Positions 28,001-36,913 of a stretch of 64,000 bases of DNA are shown one piece after another. The notes beneath the pieces are model-generated. The model was not told the origin of the DNA. It ran no database searches and was given only the letters and a program-made list of their open reading frames with translations. Source of the stretch: Trichocoleus sp. (lineage in GTDB: Bacteria; Cyanobacteriota; Cyanobacteriia; Elainellales; Elainellaceae); contig DATNQD010000059.1 in NCBI GenBank assembly GCA_036702865.1, positions 1-64,000 on the forward strand, written 5' to 3'. Made by a program: the position numbers and the translations under genes. Position 1 is the stretch's first letter. Each line of letters opens with the position of its first letter.

Positions 28001-31000
28001 TCATCACCCGGATAAACCAGCGTACAAGTCTGTCCCTGTTCGGTTAACTGCCTGGCAATTGCCTGACCAATTCCGCCTTGATCTGCCAGAACGAGCCAGG
28101 TTCCCGACGGGTCGAAGCCATTCTGTTCTGAAGCAATGATGGGGCGAGGCTGCGGTTGCCATTCCAGTTCATAGAGCCAGTCTTGAATCAGGGCTGCCGT
28201 TTGCTGGTGCTGGTTTTGCTGGGTTAACAGACTCAACAGCTTCGGTAATAAATGCAGCTCATCGCCGGATAATTTGCCCGTTTTTTCGAGCTGCTGAATC
28301 AGGTGTTGGGTGTTCTGCGGATTGAGCAACTGGGCGATCGAGTTTGGCCCCTGTTCTGGTGCAGGCTTTCCTACAGGGTGACTTTGCGATTGATTGATCA
28401 CGTCCTGGGTAAGAAACTCTGCCCAATATCGCTGCCGCTGAAAAGGGTAAGTCGGGAGGGCAAGGCGACGACGAGCGTAGCTTTGGTCAAATCCAGACCA
28501 GTTAACAGAGACGCCGCGACTATACAGCGCTCCCAGGCTTTGCAGGATCTGTTGCCAATCATCCTGAGTTGGGTAGAGGCTGGGGAGCCAAACGCCAGTT
28601 CCTTCTGGCAAGCAATAGCGACCCATGCCCGATAAGATTGGCTTTGGTCCAATTTCAACAAACAGGTCATATCCTTTTTGATGCAGCGTTGCCACACTTT
28701 GGGCAAATCTGACTGGCTGACGCACATGGCGACACCAATAGTCAGGCGTGGCAATTTCGTCGGTGACGATCGCTCCTGTAACGTTTGAGATGAGCTTGAT
28801 CTGCGGCGTTGCATACTTGACCTTAGCAGCAACTCGCCCAAACTCTGCCAGCATCGGCTCCATCAAAGGCGAGTGAAAAGCGTGGGAAACAATTAATTTT
28901 TTGGCTTTGATGCCTTGCGCTTTTAAGGTTTCTACCACTGCTGCCACATCGGCTGATTGTCCAGAAATGACAATGCTCTGAGGACCATTAATTGCCGCGA
29001 TCGCAATTGCCGCATGATCAACTTCAGCACAGTATGCGTCAATGATATTTTGAACGGTTTGCTCATCAGCAAAGACCGCTACCATTTCGCCACCTGCCGG
29101 AAGTGCCTGCATCAGTTTTGCCCGCGCTGCGATCAGCTTTAAGCCATCCTCCAGGCTGAACACTCCAGCAATACAGGCTGCCACATATTCACCTACGCTA
29201 TGACCCATGACGATCGCTGGCTCAATGCCCCAGGATTGCCACAGTTGCGCCAGAGCATATTCCAGGGCAAAGAGGGCAGGCTGCGTGTAGGCAGTTTCAT
29301 CGAGTGGGGAGGATGGGGCATCCGGATAGGGATCAGGATAAAGAACAGACAGTAAGGGCTGCGCTAGATCATGCTGCAAAAGTGCTGCACAGCGCTCGAG
29401 TGCCTGACGGAAGACGGGTTGAGTTTCGTAGAGCTGCCGTCCCATGCCGACATATTGTGCTCCCTGCCCTGTAAACAGAAAGGCAACTTTCGGTCGCTTT
29501 TTGCTGGTCAAATGACCTTGGCTCAGCCCAGTTGGTGCTTGACCTGCCGTAAAGTCTGCTAACCGTTCTTGAAGCTGTTGTGTTGAGTCAGCAATGATTG
29601 CCAGCCGATGATCAAAGTGCGATCGTCCTGTATTGGCAGTGAAGCAAACATCTGCAACCGGGACTTCATGATGAGCAACTAAAAAATCTCGGTAAGATTG
29701 CGCCAGATCTCGCAGTGCTTCGTCACTCTTTGCCGACAGGGTGAGCAGGTGCAGGAAGCGATCAATAGATTGAGGATTGGGGGTTTTGGAGATTTTATCT
29801 TCTGATGGCTCTAAATCTAGAAGGGGCAATTTAAGGTTGAACGGTGCTTCTTCCAAAACCACGTGGCAATTCGTCCCACCAAATCCAAAGGCGCTAATCC
29901 CGGCAAGACGGCGCTCTGTGGGGGTGAACCAGGGTTGGGGCTGTGTCGGAATTGCAAATGTGGTGCCGTCAAATGAAATGTAGGGGTTCAGCTCCTTTAA
30001 ATGCAGATGCGGTGGGATCTCCCGATGCTGTAGCGCCAGCACGACTTTGATGATGCTTGCAATTCCAGAAGCAGCTTCCAGGTGACCAATATTGGTTTTG
30101 ACCGAACCAATCCAGCAAGGCTGATCCGGCTGACGGTCTTTCATTAACACCGCTTTCAGAGATTTGAATTCGATCGGATCTCCTAAAGAAGTGCCTGTAC
30201 CGTGAGTTTCCACATAGCTAATTTCAGCAGGGGTCACTCCAGCATTTTGCAAAGCTTGACGAATCACCGCTTGCTGCGAAGGTCCATTGGGTGCCGTTAA
30301 GCCATTGCTCAACCCGTCTTGATTGACGGCAGTTCCTTTGATGACAGCCTGCACATTGTCGCCATCTCGCAGCGCATCTGACAGACGCTTGAGCAGAACA
30401 ACGCCACAGCCCTCACCCCGTACATATCCATCGGCGCTCGCATCGAAGGTTTTACAGCGACCCTCCGGTGACATCATCCGGGCATGAGAGTAGGTAATGA
30501 ATGGATCAGGAGACAGCATTAAGCTGACACCACCCACCAGACATAAATCGGATTCGTTATTCTGTAGGCTGCGGCAAGCAAAATGAACGGCAACCAGCGA
30601 GGAAGAGCAGGCAGTCTCAACGACAACACTGGGTCCGCGCAGGTTCAGCAAATAAGAGAGGCGATTGGCAGCGATCGAGAGCGTGTTGCCTGTCCCGTCA
30701 TAAGCACTGACCTGGCTAATATCTTTGGCAAGTAGGCGGCAATAATCATAGTTGCCAATTCCCATAAACACGCCAGTCTGGCTGCCGCCCAGCGAATCAG
30801 GCGCAATTCCGGCATTTTCGATCGCCTCCCAAGCGACTTCTAAAACCAATCGCTGCTGCGGGTCCATCCGTTCCACTTCGCGTGGAGAGATGCCAAAGAA
30901 AGCGGGATCAAATTGATCAACCTGTTCCAAAAAGCCACCCCAACGGGTACTCATCTTGCCAGGTGTTCCGGGCTGCGGATCATAAAACTGATCAATATCC

Positions 31001-31122
31001 CATCGATCCCGGGGCACTTCTTCGATCGCATCAACGCCATTCTGCAAGAGTTGCCAGAAGGATGCAGGATCTTTCGCGCCGGGAAGCCGACAACCAATAC
31101 CGATAATTGCGATAGGTTCCAC
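25072..31122 (-). CDS. Type I polyketide synthase: KS-AT-KR-ACP-thioester reductase
   Basis: A 2016-residue single-module PKS. KS ~1-425: active Cys172 (VETACSSSLVA), His307 (VETHGTGTSLGDPIE), His347 (KTNIGHLEA). AT ~545-850: GHSVGE with Ser642 and a HAFH motif (747-750) predicting malonyl-CoA. KR ~1245-1430: TGGFGALG, Ser1380 and Tyr1393. ACP ~1530-1600: Ser1560 in FDIGMDSLMAIELL. Terminal reductase ~1643-2016: LLTGASGFLGAYLLKELL, with Tyr1807 and Lys1811. No DH, ER or thioesterase domain. One round of extension leaves a beta-hydroxyacyl chain released as aldehyde or alcohol. Starts with GTG after GAGG. ACP plus reductase resembles HglB/HetM of heterocyst glycolipid synthesis. A Ser-Ala-Asn-Gly repeat links subdomains near 1124-1137. 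Confidence 0.95.
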   Translation of the reverse strand: MEPIAIIGIGCRLPGAKDPASFWQLLQNGVDAIEEVPRDRWDIDQFYDPQPGTPGKMSTRWGGFLEQVDQFDPAFFGISPREVERMDPQQRLVLEVAWEAIENAGIAPDSLGGSQTGVFMGIGNYDYCRLLAKDISQVSAYDGTGNTLSIAANRLSYLLNLRGPSVVVETACSSSLVAVHFACRSLQNNESDLCLVGGVSLMLSPDPFITYSHARMMSPEGRCKTFDASADGYVRGEGCGVVLLKRLSDALRDGDNVQAVIKGTAVNQDGLSNGLTAPNGPSQQAVIRQALQNAGVTPAEISYVETHGTGTSLGDPIEFKSLKAVLMKDRQPDQPCWIGSVKTNIGHLEAASGIASIIKVVLALQHREIPPHLHLKELNPYISFDGTTFAIPTQPQPWFTPTERRLAGISAFGFGGTNCHVVLEEAPFNLKLPLLDLEPSEDKISKTPNPQSIDRFLHLLTLSAKSDEALRDLAQSYRDFLVAHHEVPVADVCFTANTGRSHFDHRLAIIADSTQQLQERLADFTAGQAPTGLSQGHLTSKKRPKVAFLFTGQGAQYVGMGRQLYETQPVFRQALERCAALLQHDLAQPLLSVLYPDPYPDAPSSPLDETAYTQPALFALEYALAQLWQSWGIEPAIVMGHSVGEYVAACIAGVFSLEDGLKLIAARAKLMQALPAGGEMVAVFADEQTVQNIIDAYCAEVDHAAIAIAAINGPQSIVISGQSADVAAVVETLKAQGIKAKKLIVSHAFHSPLMEPMLAEFGRVAAKVKYATPQIKLISNVTGAIVTDEIATPDYWCRHVRQPVRFAQSVATLHQKGYDLFVEIGPKPILSGMGRYCLPEGTGVWLPSLYPTQDDWQQILQSLGALYSRGVSVNWSGFDQSYARRRLALPTYPFQRQRYWAEFLTQDVINQSQSHPVGKPAPEQGPNSIAQLLNPQNTQHLIQQLEKTGKLSGDELHLLPKLLSLLTQQNQHQQTAALIQDWLYELEWQPQPRPIIASEQNGFDPSGTWLVLADQGGIGQAIARQLTEQGQTCTLVYPGDDQVQNDQTWAIDPSQATHFDRLLQTISDQSGCPLKGIIHLWSLEATATDELSPSSLETAETLGVGSVLHLLQALMRQAATVASGSANGSANGSANGSTSGKSASPRLWCITQGAASIAGSRLSVAQAPLWGMGKVIALEHPEFWGGMIDLPLAIGENEGALPEILTEIEQTQGEDHLAFRNGQRYVARLVRKPVPESNLVSLRSDASYLITGGFGALGLKVAEWMVAQGARHLVLTGRRQPSEAVRETLNRLEQSGAQIHIAQADVANPADMTRVLETIQASSAPLQGIMHVAGVPGYDSLKQMELSTLKTVLQAKVMGGWILHQLTQTLPLDFFVSFSSIASVWGSKGQAHYAAANHFLDALAQDRQAQGLPALSINWGPWAGGGMAVEEFQMWMSRMGVEGLQPDQAIATLEFLLGTNTVQATVANVDWTLFKPIYEARGKRSILEQVEGQTALIEPQPQAEAASMPRSAMIQQLEAAAADQRHALLMTHLQTQVASVLKLTELPDPNSGLFDIGMDSLMAIELLGAIRAQLQVELPIAEFMQASNIVSLTSLLLKQIMPDDPAVEIIETGLNLHDEAVLDDDIAPVITAATAQPSFTKPVAILLTGASGFLGAYLLKELLDQTQASIYCLVRAADTESGMQKIQKNLNGYDLWQDAYRSRIIPIAGDLSRPLLGLASEQFDTLADQIDVIYHNAAVLNFVYPYSALKTTNVLGTKEVLRFACHLKVKPLHYVSTDAVFDSSGYFGTEVKESEPIVHTAGIDLGYTQTKWVSEKLVTVARDRGLPVSIYRPPLIAGDSQTGRWNTDDFTCRFIKGCIQMGSMPDMNCEITLVPVDYVSRSVVHLSQQPDSIGKAFHLNNPHYSDWSEVAQWLDEYGYPIQQLPYEVWEAKLIQQASSGENALSSLVPFFLRRWSDEQLSFAGFGQRRVKLNCQETVARLQGTSIACPRVDAKLLKTYFTHFIHSGFLNAPKVRA
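27714..27760. repeat. 12-bp in-frame repeats in the PKS linker
   Basis: The unit GAACCATTGGCA is repeated three times and then partially, encoding SANG units at about residues 1124-1137 in the non-catalytic region before the KR. The unit length is a multiple of three, so copy-number change keeps the frame. Confidence 0.8.
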
Positions 31123-31200
31123 TGATAAACCTCAATTGCAAAATTGCTGCTGATACGACAGAACCATCAAGACATAGAACACAAGAAATGAGTTTGTCTT

Positions 31201-32610
31201 TTAAGCAACCGATTTTGCGAATTGCTGGAAGACCTCTGTGTTCTCTTGAATTGCCTTTTCGATCGAACCACCAGCCGCCATGATCTTCACTTCACGATTG
31301 ACAGGCCAGAGATAATCGAGCTGATCAAAATGCCAGCGCAAATCAGTCAGGAGCCGATGATGGTGTTTGAGATTGATGTGAAAGCCTTCATGCTCCTGGC
31401 AAGTAGATTTTTCAACCCATTCCAGCGCTTCCTGAGAAGACATGTCAAAAATGGGAGACTGCAACAGTCGGTAGAACGACAGCATAAACGGAGTATCATT
31501 GCGGAAGATCGCAGGCAGCCCACCGGAGAGACCGCTTAAACCGACTTTCTGTGCTCTGTAAATGGTTAAGTTTGCAACAAACTTCTCATAGGCGCTGGGC
31601 TTTGAAAAATCTTTGTATAAATCCTGGGCAATGAGTTGAGAGGTGGTCGTATGGAACGACTCATCCATTAAATGGTTGTATGAAACAGCCGTTGGAGTCG
31701 GGATAAATTCGCCTTTTTTCTCCAAATCCCTGTAGTACTGCACATAGCGATATTCATAGTTCTTCAGCAGCATATTCGCCATAAAGCGAGTGACATAGAA
31801 GACACAAGCCAGGAATGGGGAAGTGCCACAATTGAGCGTGAAGAATTGCAGGAACGATCGCGGTGCAATTTGCCCCAGCAAGCCAGTGGTTTGGGCAGGA
31901 ATGGGTTCGCCCTTCTGCTCCAGGCTCTTCAGATAATCAGAGTAGAACTGAGATTTTTGTTTCAGGAATACCTCATTGGTGACAAAGCGGAGGGCGCTAT
32001 CCTGAAATGTCGAGAGCATCGAGCTTTGCCAGCTGAAGTTAAAAGGCGATCGAGCGCTGGTCTTCGAAGATTGTTTTAGTTTAGTGGCTTTCCCCTGGAT
32101 CGAAGCATTAAATGCAGCCTGTCCCAGTAACGCTTTCTTCGTTTTATAGCCAATATTATGGAAGGCGTGAATGTGATGCCGTTCTTGATCCGTTTCTAAA
32201 TCCAGTTCTTTGCAAAGCGTGTCATACCCGCCAACGGCAGAAAACACACCTGCTGTGACCTGATTATAAAGGATGGCATTTGCCTCTGTTGCCGCAGTTT
32301 GGTTATATTGGGTCGCCCAGTACAGGTGATTTAAGGCTTTTCTTTGAGCAGGAGAAGCTTCTTCGTAAAGGGGGGTGCCATAGAGGATAGAAAGTTCGGG
32401 TTCGCTCCAGTAATGGTCACGATCGTTGTTATAGCTGAAGCCTTTATCAAGTTCCTCGATGTTTTCGGTGAAATCAGACTCTGTGTTGCGTCGATAGTTA
32501 ATTTCGTTCAGCTTAATATGCTTCTTGATCTTAGATTCGGCTGAATCAGATGAATCCGCTAGAGCTGAAGCATTACCACCCGGCATGGAGACATTGGTCG
32601 AATTCAGCAT
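31201..32610 (-). CDS. Diiron (ferritin-like) oxygenase, candidate CylC-type halogenase
   Basis: A 469-residue helical protein with the spacing of a carboxylate-bridged diiron site: Glu109 (ATEANAIL), Glu143-x-x-His146 (DQERHHIHAFH), Glu286 (NYEYRYV), Glu317-x-x-His320 (MDESFHTT). Two ExxH pairs plus two Glu match AurF, ferritin-like and CylC-type enzymes. In known cyanobacterial pathways, CylC-family dimetal halogenases lie beside a fatty-acyl-AMP ligase and a free ACP and chlorinate unactivated carbons of the ACP-bound chain; the same trio is here. Alternatives are a desaturase or hydroxylase, and sequence alone does not decide. Lies between the ACP (144 bp) and PKS (79 bp) genes. No strong ribosome-binding site. 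Confidence 0.65.
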   Translation of the reverse strand: MLNSTNVSMPGGNASALADSSDSAESKIKKHIKLNEINYRRNTESDFTENIEELDKGFSYNNDRDHYWSEPELSILYGTPLYEEASPAQRKALNHLYWATQYNQTAATEANAILYNQVTAGVFSAVGGYDTLCKELDLETDQERHHIHAFHNIGYKTKKALLGQAAFNASIQGKATKLKQSSKTSARSPFNFSWQSSMLSTFQDSALRFVTNEVFLKQKSQFYSDYLKSLEQKGEPIPAQTTGLLGQIAPRSFLQFFTLNCGTSPFLACVFYVTRFMANMLLKNYEYRYVQYYRDLEKKGEFIPTPTAVSYNHLMDESFHTTTSQLIAQDLYKDFSKPSAYEKFVANLTIYRAQKVGLSGLSGGLPAIFRNDTPFMLSFYRLLQSPIFDMSSQEALEWVEKSTCQEHEGFHINLKHHHRLLTDLRWHFDQLDYLWPVNREVKIMAAGGSIEKAIQENTEVFQQFAKSVA

Positions 32611-32753
32611 AGGTGTTAGGAGGGTAGATTGTGTATTTTGAAGCAGCCAAACAAATGGGGACTCAACTACTCAAATCCTGTTGAGCGAGGATGACTGGTG
32701 AGAGATCGGTGTTTGCACTTCTCCAGCCATCGCTCTGTCACAGATAACTTGAT

Positions 32754-33098
32754 TTAAAGAACTGATGTTTTGGTCTCAAGCTCTTCAGCCAAGTGTTGCG
32801 CAAAAGACTGAACGGTTGGATAGTCGTAGAGCAGTGTTGGATCGAGTTTTCTGCCCAGCCAATCTTCTAAATCACCGGTCATCCCGACTGCAACGGCAGA
32901 ATCTAGCCCGTAGCTATCAAAAGGGATCGTCACATCAATTTCGTCGGTGTCAATTTCTAGCAGCTCTGCTAGATAAGAAACAATCCATGTTTGAACTTCC
33001 GATGCGGTAGGCAGCTTTTGAGCGTTTTCTTGAGGATGAATTTCATCACCCACTGGAGCTGCGGTTAACGTAGCTTGAAGCTTCTGATTCTCCATCAT
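32754..33098 (-). CDS. Stand-alone acyl carrier protein
   Basis: A 114-residue PP-binding protein. The phosphopantetheine serine is in DSYGLDSAVAVGMTGDLE (Ser about residue 66), and helix III reads LLYDYPTVQSFAQHLAEEL. This YGLDS type is typical of ACPs that accept chains from fatty-acyl-AMP ligases in type I PKS pathways, not housekeeping AcpP. The N-terminal ~30 residues are extended and flexible. AGGA precedes two adjacent ATG codons (33098 and 33095). First gene of the leftward transcription unit, divergent from the FAAL gene that probably loads it. Confidence 0.92.
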   Translation of the reverse strand: MMENQKLQATLTAAPVGDEIHPQENAQKLPTASEVQTWIVSYLAELLEIDTDEIDVTIPFDSYGLDSAVAVGMTGDLEDWLGRKLDPTLLYDYPTVQSFAQHLAEELETKTSVL

Positions 33099-34027
33099 TT
33101 AAATCCTATAAACCTTTAAACGAGCAAACATCTCTGGGATATTGTTCTACAAACTCATAAACTGCTTATCAGTTGCAGCCTCGATCAAGATATTTTAGTT
33201 GTTGCTTTGGTTGCAATCTTGACCGGATCTGGCTGAATAACAAGGAATTAAAGAGCTTGGGTCGCAGTGCTAGACCTACTGACACGGGCAGTTCGTTTTG
33301 ATCATATTTCTTACCTAATTCTCAAAGCTAGTAAGAAACGCTCTTCACGAAGTTTAGGAAATATTCCGAAGAATTTCAATGGCTATTTTTTCGCTTAAAC
33401 TAACAATTCTTTCGTTTTTCTGGCTTTTCTATACTTCTGTAAAGGAAAATTATGAAGTAGATTCAGAAGCAAACAGCGTTTCTCAGTTGGAAAAAGTCTA
33501 TGTCTTCCAGGCTTTAGAAGCACGATATGTACGGTACATTACATTCAAGAATTGATGTATTGATTCAACTTTATGAGAAACATTTTAAGAAACTATAGAT
33601 ACTCTTTTATCTTGCGGCTGCTCATTCAAGTTCCTCTATCCAAGGATAGATAGACAATTTGTTGAAAATTATCTCAGAATGTCATGGTTTTTTTGTTGGT
33701 AATCAATGAACAAAGTATTTCTATAAAGTGTTTGTAAAGAGTAACGAAATGAACCTATTTTGAACTTATCCGGTGTTATCTAATTAATAAGTTGTTGATA
33801 GTTTAGAAATGCTTCAAGTAGAAATGCCCCAAAAAAATAGAATGCTGCTTAGATGAACCTTTAGAATAGAAGCCATTTCCTAGATACCTTCCGGACATGA
33901 CTTGCTGAGTGTTGCAAAACTCTTCTCAGCATCTATTCCAAGCTATCTAGACGCGAGCCAAAGCATTTACCTGTCTAGACTGTACTTAACTTAGTTAATC
34001 ATTTAACCAATGATCAGGGAGGACGGG
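33099..34027. promoter_or_regulatory. 0.9-kb divergent control region of the lipid/PKS cluster
   Basis: AT-rich, gene-free stretch between the ACP and FAAL genes. It contains an NtcA-like palindrome at 33527-33542 (separate entry). No terminator or ORF of note. Such a long divergent spacer suggests complex control of the two halves of the cluster. Confidence 0.55.
33527..33542. promoter_or_regulatory. Possible NtcA-type site GTA-N8-TAC inside a palindrome
   Basis: ATGTAC-G-GTACAT (33527-33539) is a perfect palindrome, and GTA (33529-33531) N8 TAC (33540-33542) meets the NtcA consensus. No convincing -10 box lies at the standard 22-bp distance on either strand. One match in 900 bp is expected by chance about one time in five, so support is modest. 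Confidence 0.3.
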
Positions 34028-35881
34028 ATGGAGACTTGTTTCACTGAATCAGCTTTCGCTGCATCAATTGATGTTGAGCAGAATCTTCTCACATTAGTCG
34101 ATTTATTAGGCTACCGATCGCAGAATCAGCCTGATCGCGTTGCTTACACCTTCTTGCAAGATGGTGAAACTGAATCGAGCCAATTGACCTATCAAGACCT
34201 CGATCGCCGTGCCCGATCAATTGCTGCTAAATTGCAGAGTTTAAATGCGATCGGACAGCGTGCATTATTGCTCTACCCGCCTGGATTAGACTATATTGCC
34301 GCTTTCTTAGGCTGTTTATATGCAGGTGTGATTGCAGTTCCGGCTTATCCGCCCCGACGTAATCAAACCATGTCTCGCTTACAGGCGATCGCGACTTCTT
34401 CTCAAGCAACGCTGGCACTCACCCTGACCTCCCTTCTGAGCAATATTGAAACTCATTTTGCGGAAGCACCCGAATTGCAGGAAATGAATTGGGTGACCAC
34501 GAACGATTTGAGTGATGAATTAGGCTCCCTATGGCAGAAACCCCAACTGAATCAGGCAAATTTGGCTTTTCTGCAATATACGTCTGGGTCTACCGGAACA
34601 CCAAAAGGGGTCATGGTTAGCCACGGCAACCTGATGCATAACTCAGCCCTAATTCAGAATTGTTTTGCAGATACTGCTGCGAGCCGAGGAGTCAGTTGGC
34701 TGCCCCCCTATCATGACATGGGATTAATTGGAGGCATTCTCCAGCCGCTATACGTTGGCGCACCCATGGTTTTGATGCCGCCTGTTATGTTTCTGCAAAA
34801 GCCGTTGCGCTGGCTGCAAGCCATTTCTCATTTCAAAGCAACGACCAGCGGTGGACCAAACTTTGCTTATGACCTGTGTTTGCAAAAGATCACGCCAGCC
34901 CAGCGAGATAGCCTTGACTTAAGCAGTTGGGAAGTTGCATTTACTGGCGCAGAACCTGTTCGGGCAGAAACGCTAGAGCGATTTGCTGAAATGTTTGCAC
35001 CCTGCGGTTTTCGTAAAGAGGCATTCCTCCCCTGCTATGGCATGGCTGAAACAACATTGATTGTTTCTGGAGGGAAGAAAGGAGCTTTACCAATGCAACA
35101 GCATCTGGATGGGGCAGCGCTAGAGCAAAACCGGATTGTGGCAGCAAAGGGCGATCGAGAGGGGAATCGGTCTGTGGTTGGCTGTGGGCATCAGTTGCAA
35201 GAAACCCAAATTGCGATTGTGGATCCAGAATCGCTGACTCGCACTGCGGAAAATCAAGTGGGTGAAATTTGGGTATCAGGTGCAAGTGTGGCTCAAGGCT
35301 ACTGGAATCGATCGGAAGAAACCCAAAAGTCATTTCGCGCCTATCTGGCAGATACAAACGAAGGTCCCTTTTTACGAACGGGAGATTTAGGATTTTTGCT
35401 TAATGGTGAGCTGTTTATTACAGGACGAATCAAGGATCTGATCATTATTCGAGGGCAAAATCACTACCCTCAAGATATTGAGCTAACGGTAGAAAAGAGC
35501 CATTCGGCTTTGCGATCGGGATGTGGAGCAGCGTTTACGGTTGAAGTGAAGGGAGGAGAGCGATTAGTCATTGTTCAAGAAGTGGAGCGTAGCCATCTCA
35601 GGAAACTGAATGCTCAGGAGGTCGTTAATAACATTTGCCGAGCCGTTACAGCAGAACATGGGCTACAGGTTTATGCAACGGTGCTGGTAAAAACCGGAAG
35701 CATTCCCAGAACATCAAGTGGCAAAGTTCAACGCTATGCCTGTCGATCACAGTTCTTAGCAGGAACACTGAATGTGCTTGATGATTGGAGTGAGAATCCT
35801 CAGAGCAAAGTAAAGTTTCTGCATCTGCAATCTGAAGTAGAGACATTATTACAGGAGCTATCAACCAGCAAACGTGCTTAA
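34028..35881 (+). CDS. Fatty-acyl-AMP ligase (FAAL)
   Basis: Activates a free fatty acid as acyl-AMP and hands it to a carrier protein. A 617-residue ANL-superfamily enzyme: FLQYTSGSTGTPKGVMVSHG (P-loop/A3), LPPYHDMGLIGGILQPLYVG (typical of FAAL and FadD32 types), CYGMAETTLIVSGG, FLRTGDLGFLLNGELFITGR, and the late lysine in RTSSGKVQRYACR. No carrier domain is fused, so it should act with the divergent stand-alone ACP. The AGGGAGGA just before ATG 34028 decides that start over the ATG at 34010. First gene of the rightward unit. Confidence 0.93.
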   Translation: METCFTESAFAASIDVEQNLLTLVDLLGYRSQNQPDRVAYTFLQDGETESSQLTYQDLDRRARSIAAKLQSLNAIGQRALLLYPPGLDYIAAFLGCLYAGVIAVPAYPPRRNQTMSRLQAIATSSQATLALTLTSLLSNIETHFAEAPELQEMNWVTTNDLSDELGSLWQKPQLNQANLAFLQYTSGSTGTPKGVMVSHGNLMHNSALIQNCFADTAASRGVSWLPPYHDMGLIGGILQPLYVGAPMVLMPPVMFLQKPLRWLQAISHFKATTSGGPNFAYDLCLQKITPAQRDSLDLSSWEVAFTGAEPVRAETLERFAEMFAPCGFRKEAFLPCYGMAETTLIVSGGKKGALPMQQHLDGAALEQNRIVAAKGDREGNRSVVGCGHQLQETQIAIVDPESLTRTAENQVGEIWVSGASVAQGYWNRSEETQKSFRAYLADTNEGPFLRTGDLGFLLNGELFITGRIKDLIIIRGQNHYPQDIELTVEKSHSALRSGCGAAFTVEVKGGERLVIVQEVERSHLRKLNAQEVVNNICRAVTAEHGLQVYATVLVKTGSIPRTSSGKVQRYACRSQFLAGTLNVLDDWSENPQSKVKFLHLQSEVETLLQELSTSKRA

Positions 35882-35997
35882 AGGCAATTCATGCAGTTTC
35901 TTGTCCCAAATAGCGTAAGTTTGATAACGAGGGCAAATCCGCTTGCCCATTCAGGTCTTTAACCTGTACAAAAGGTTGGAAAAACTTACACTAAAGC

Positions 35998-36010
35998 TTA
36001 CAAGCTGTAA
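35998..36010. promoter_or_regulatory. Palindrome upstream of the AraC-type regulator
   Basis: TTACA-AGC-TGTAA lies about 43 bp before the regulator gene; a second CTTACA occurs 14 bp upstream. It could be an autoregulatory operator or a weak hairpin. No family match is known. Confidence 0.3.
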
Positions 36011-36052
36011 TCAGGGGGTATTTATCCGTTCTCACTCAGTATGGAGATGTGA

Positions 36053-36913
36053 ATGAGGGAAGAGACGCTGAAAAAAGTTCTGGTGATTGAGCCGCACACT
36101 GAAGTTCGCAGTTTATTTGTACAAGGTCTTGAAGCAAATGGTTTCCGCGCGATCGGTGCTGGAAACGGTCAAACTGGCATTCAGCAAGCCCAAGAACATT
36201 TACCTGATGTGATTACGTGCGGCATTATGATGTCTGAGTTAGATGGCTATAGTGTTTTAACGAAGCTACGCCAAAATCCGACTACAGCAGGAATTCCACT
36301 CATTTTCGTCACTGCTAAGATGAGCCGTACCGATTTGCGTCGGGCAATGGAGCTAGGCGCGAATGACTATTTGACCAAGCCTTGTACGATCGAAGAGTTG
36401 ATAAGAGCTGTAACTGCTCAGCTCAAAAAACAATCTCTGCTGCAACAGTGGTATGAAAGGCAGTATCAACCTGTTTTAGTGTCGCAATCAAATGAATCAA
36501 AACTATTTACCCCTCTTTCTTTACCAATTGAATTATTAGAACCACCACTGAGTGAGGTTTTTCGCTTTATTGAGGCAAACTATCATCGTTCGATCGCGCT
36601 AAGCGATGTGGCTCAAGCAGTGGGATATTCTCCGGCTTACTTAACGAACTTAAGTAAACGTCAAACCGGACAAACGGTGCAGCGTTGGATTATTGAACGA
36701 CGCATGAAAGCAGCTTGCTCCTTACTTTTGGAAACAAACGAGGCTGTGGAGCAAATTGCCATGCTTGTCGGCTATCATCATACTGTTCATTTCTTCCGGC
36801 AATTCCGTCAATTTCATGGTACAACTCCCCGTGCATGGAGGAATGCCCACCGTCATCAACGGAGCCATCAACTATTGCATGATAGAAAACAGAAACTTGA
36901 TTCACTCATATAA
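36053..36913 (+). CDS. Response-regulator-like AraC-family transcription factor with degenerate receiver
   Basis: A 286-residue protein. Residues 1-125 are a CheY-like receiver (VLVIEPHTEVRSLFVQGLEA, FVTAK, DYLTKPCT), and residues ~180-275 are an AraC-type double HTH (FRFIEANYHRSIALSDVAQA, YSPAYLTNLSKRQTG, VEQIAMLVGYHHTVHFFRQF). The phosphoacceptor position, normally D in a CDIMMPE-type motif, is Gly57 in TCGIMMSELDG, and the acidic pair near residue 13 is Glu-Pro. Thr and Lys of the switch remain. Phosphorylation at the normal site is therefore impossible. Lies between FAAL and devBCA and is the natural candidate regulator of the cluster. Confidence 0.9.
   Translation: MREETLKKVLVIEPHTEVRSLFVQGLEANGFRAIGAGNGQTGIQQAQEHLPDVITCGIMMSELDGYSVLTKLRQNPTTAGIPLIFVTAKMSRTDLRRAMELGANDYLTKPCTIEELIRAVTAQLKKQSLLQQWYERQYQPVLVSQSNESKLFTPLSLPIELLEPPLSEVFRFIEANYHRSIALSDVAQAVGYSPAYLTNLSKRQTGQTVQRWIIERRMKAACSLLLETNEAVEQIAMLVGYHHTVHFFRQFRQFHGTTPRAWRNAHRHQRSHQLLHDRKQKLDSLI

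Noticed and set aside
27375-28841. Antisense and alternate-frame ORFs inside the PKS gene
   Set aside because: Shadows of a gene whose catalytic domains are intact throughout.
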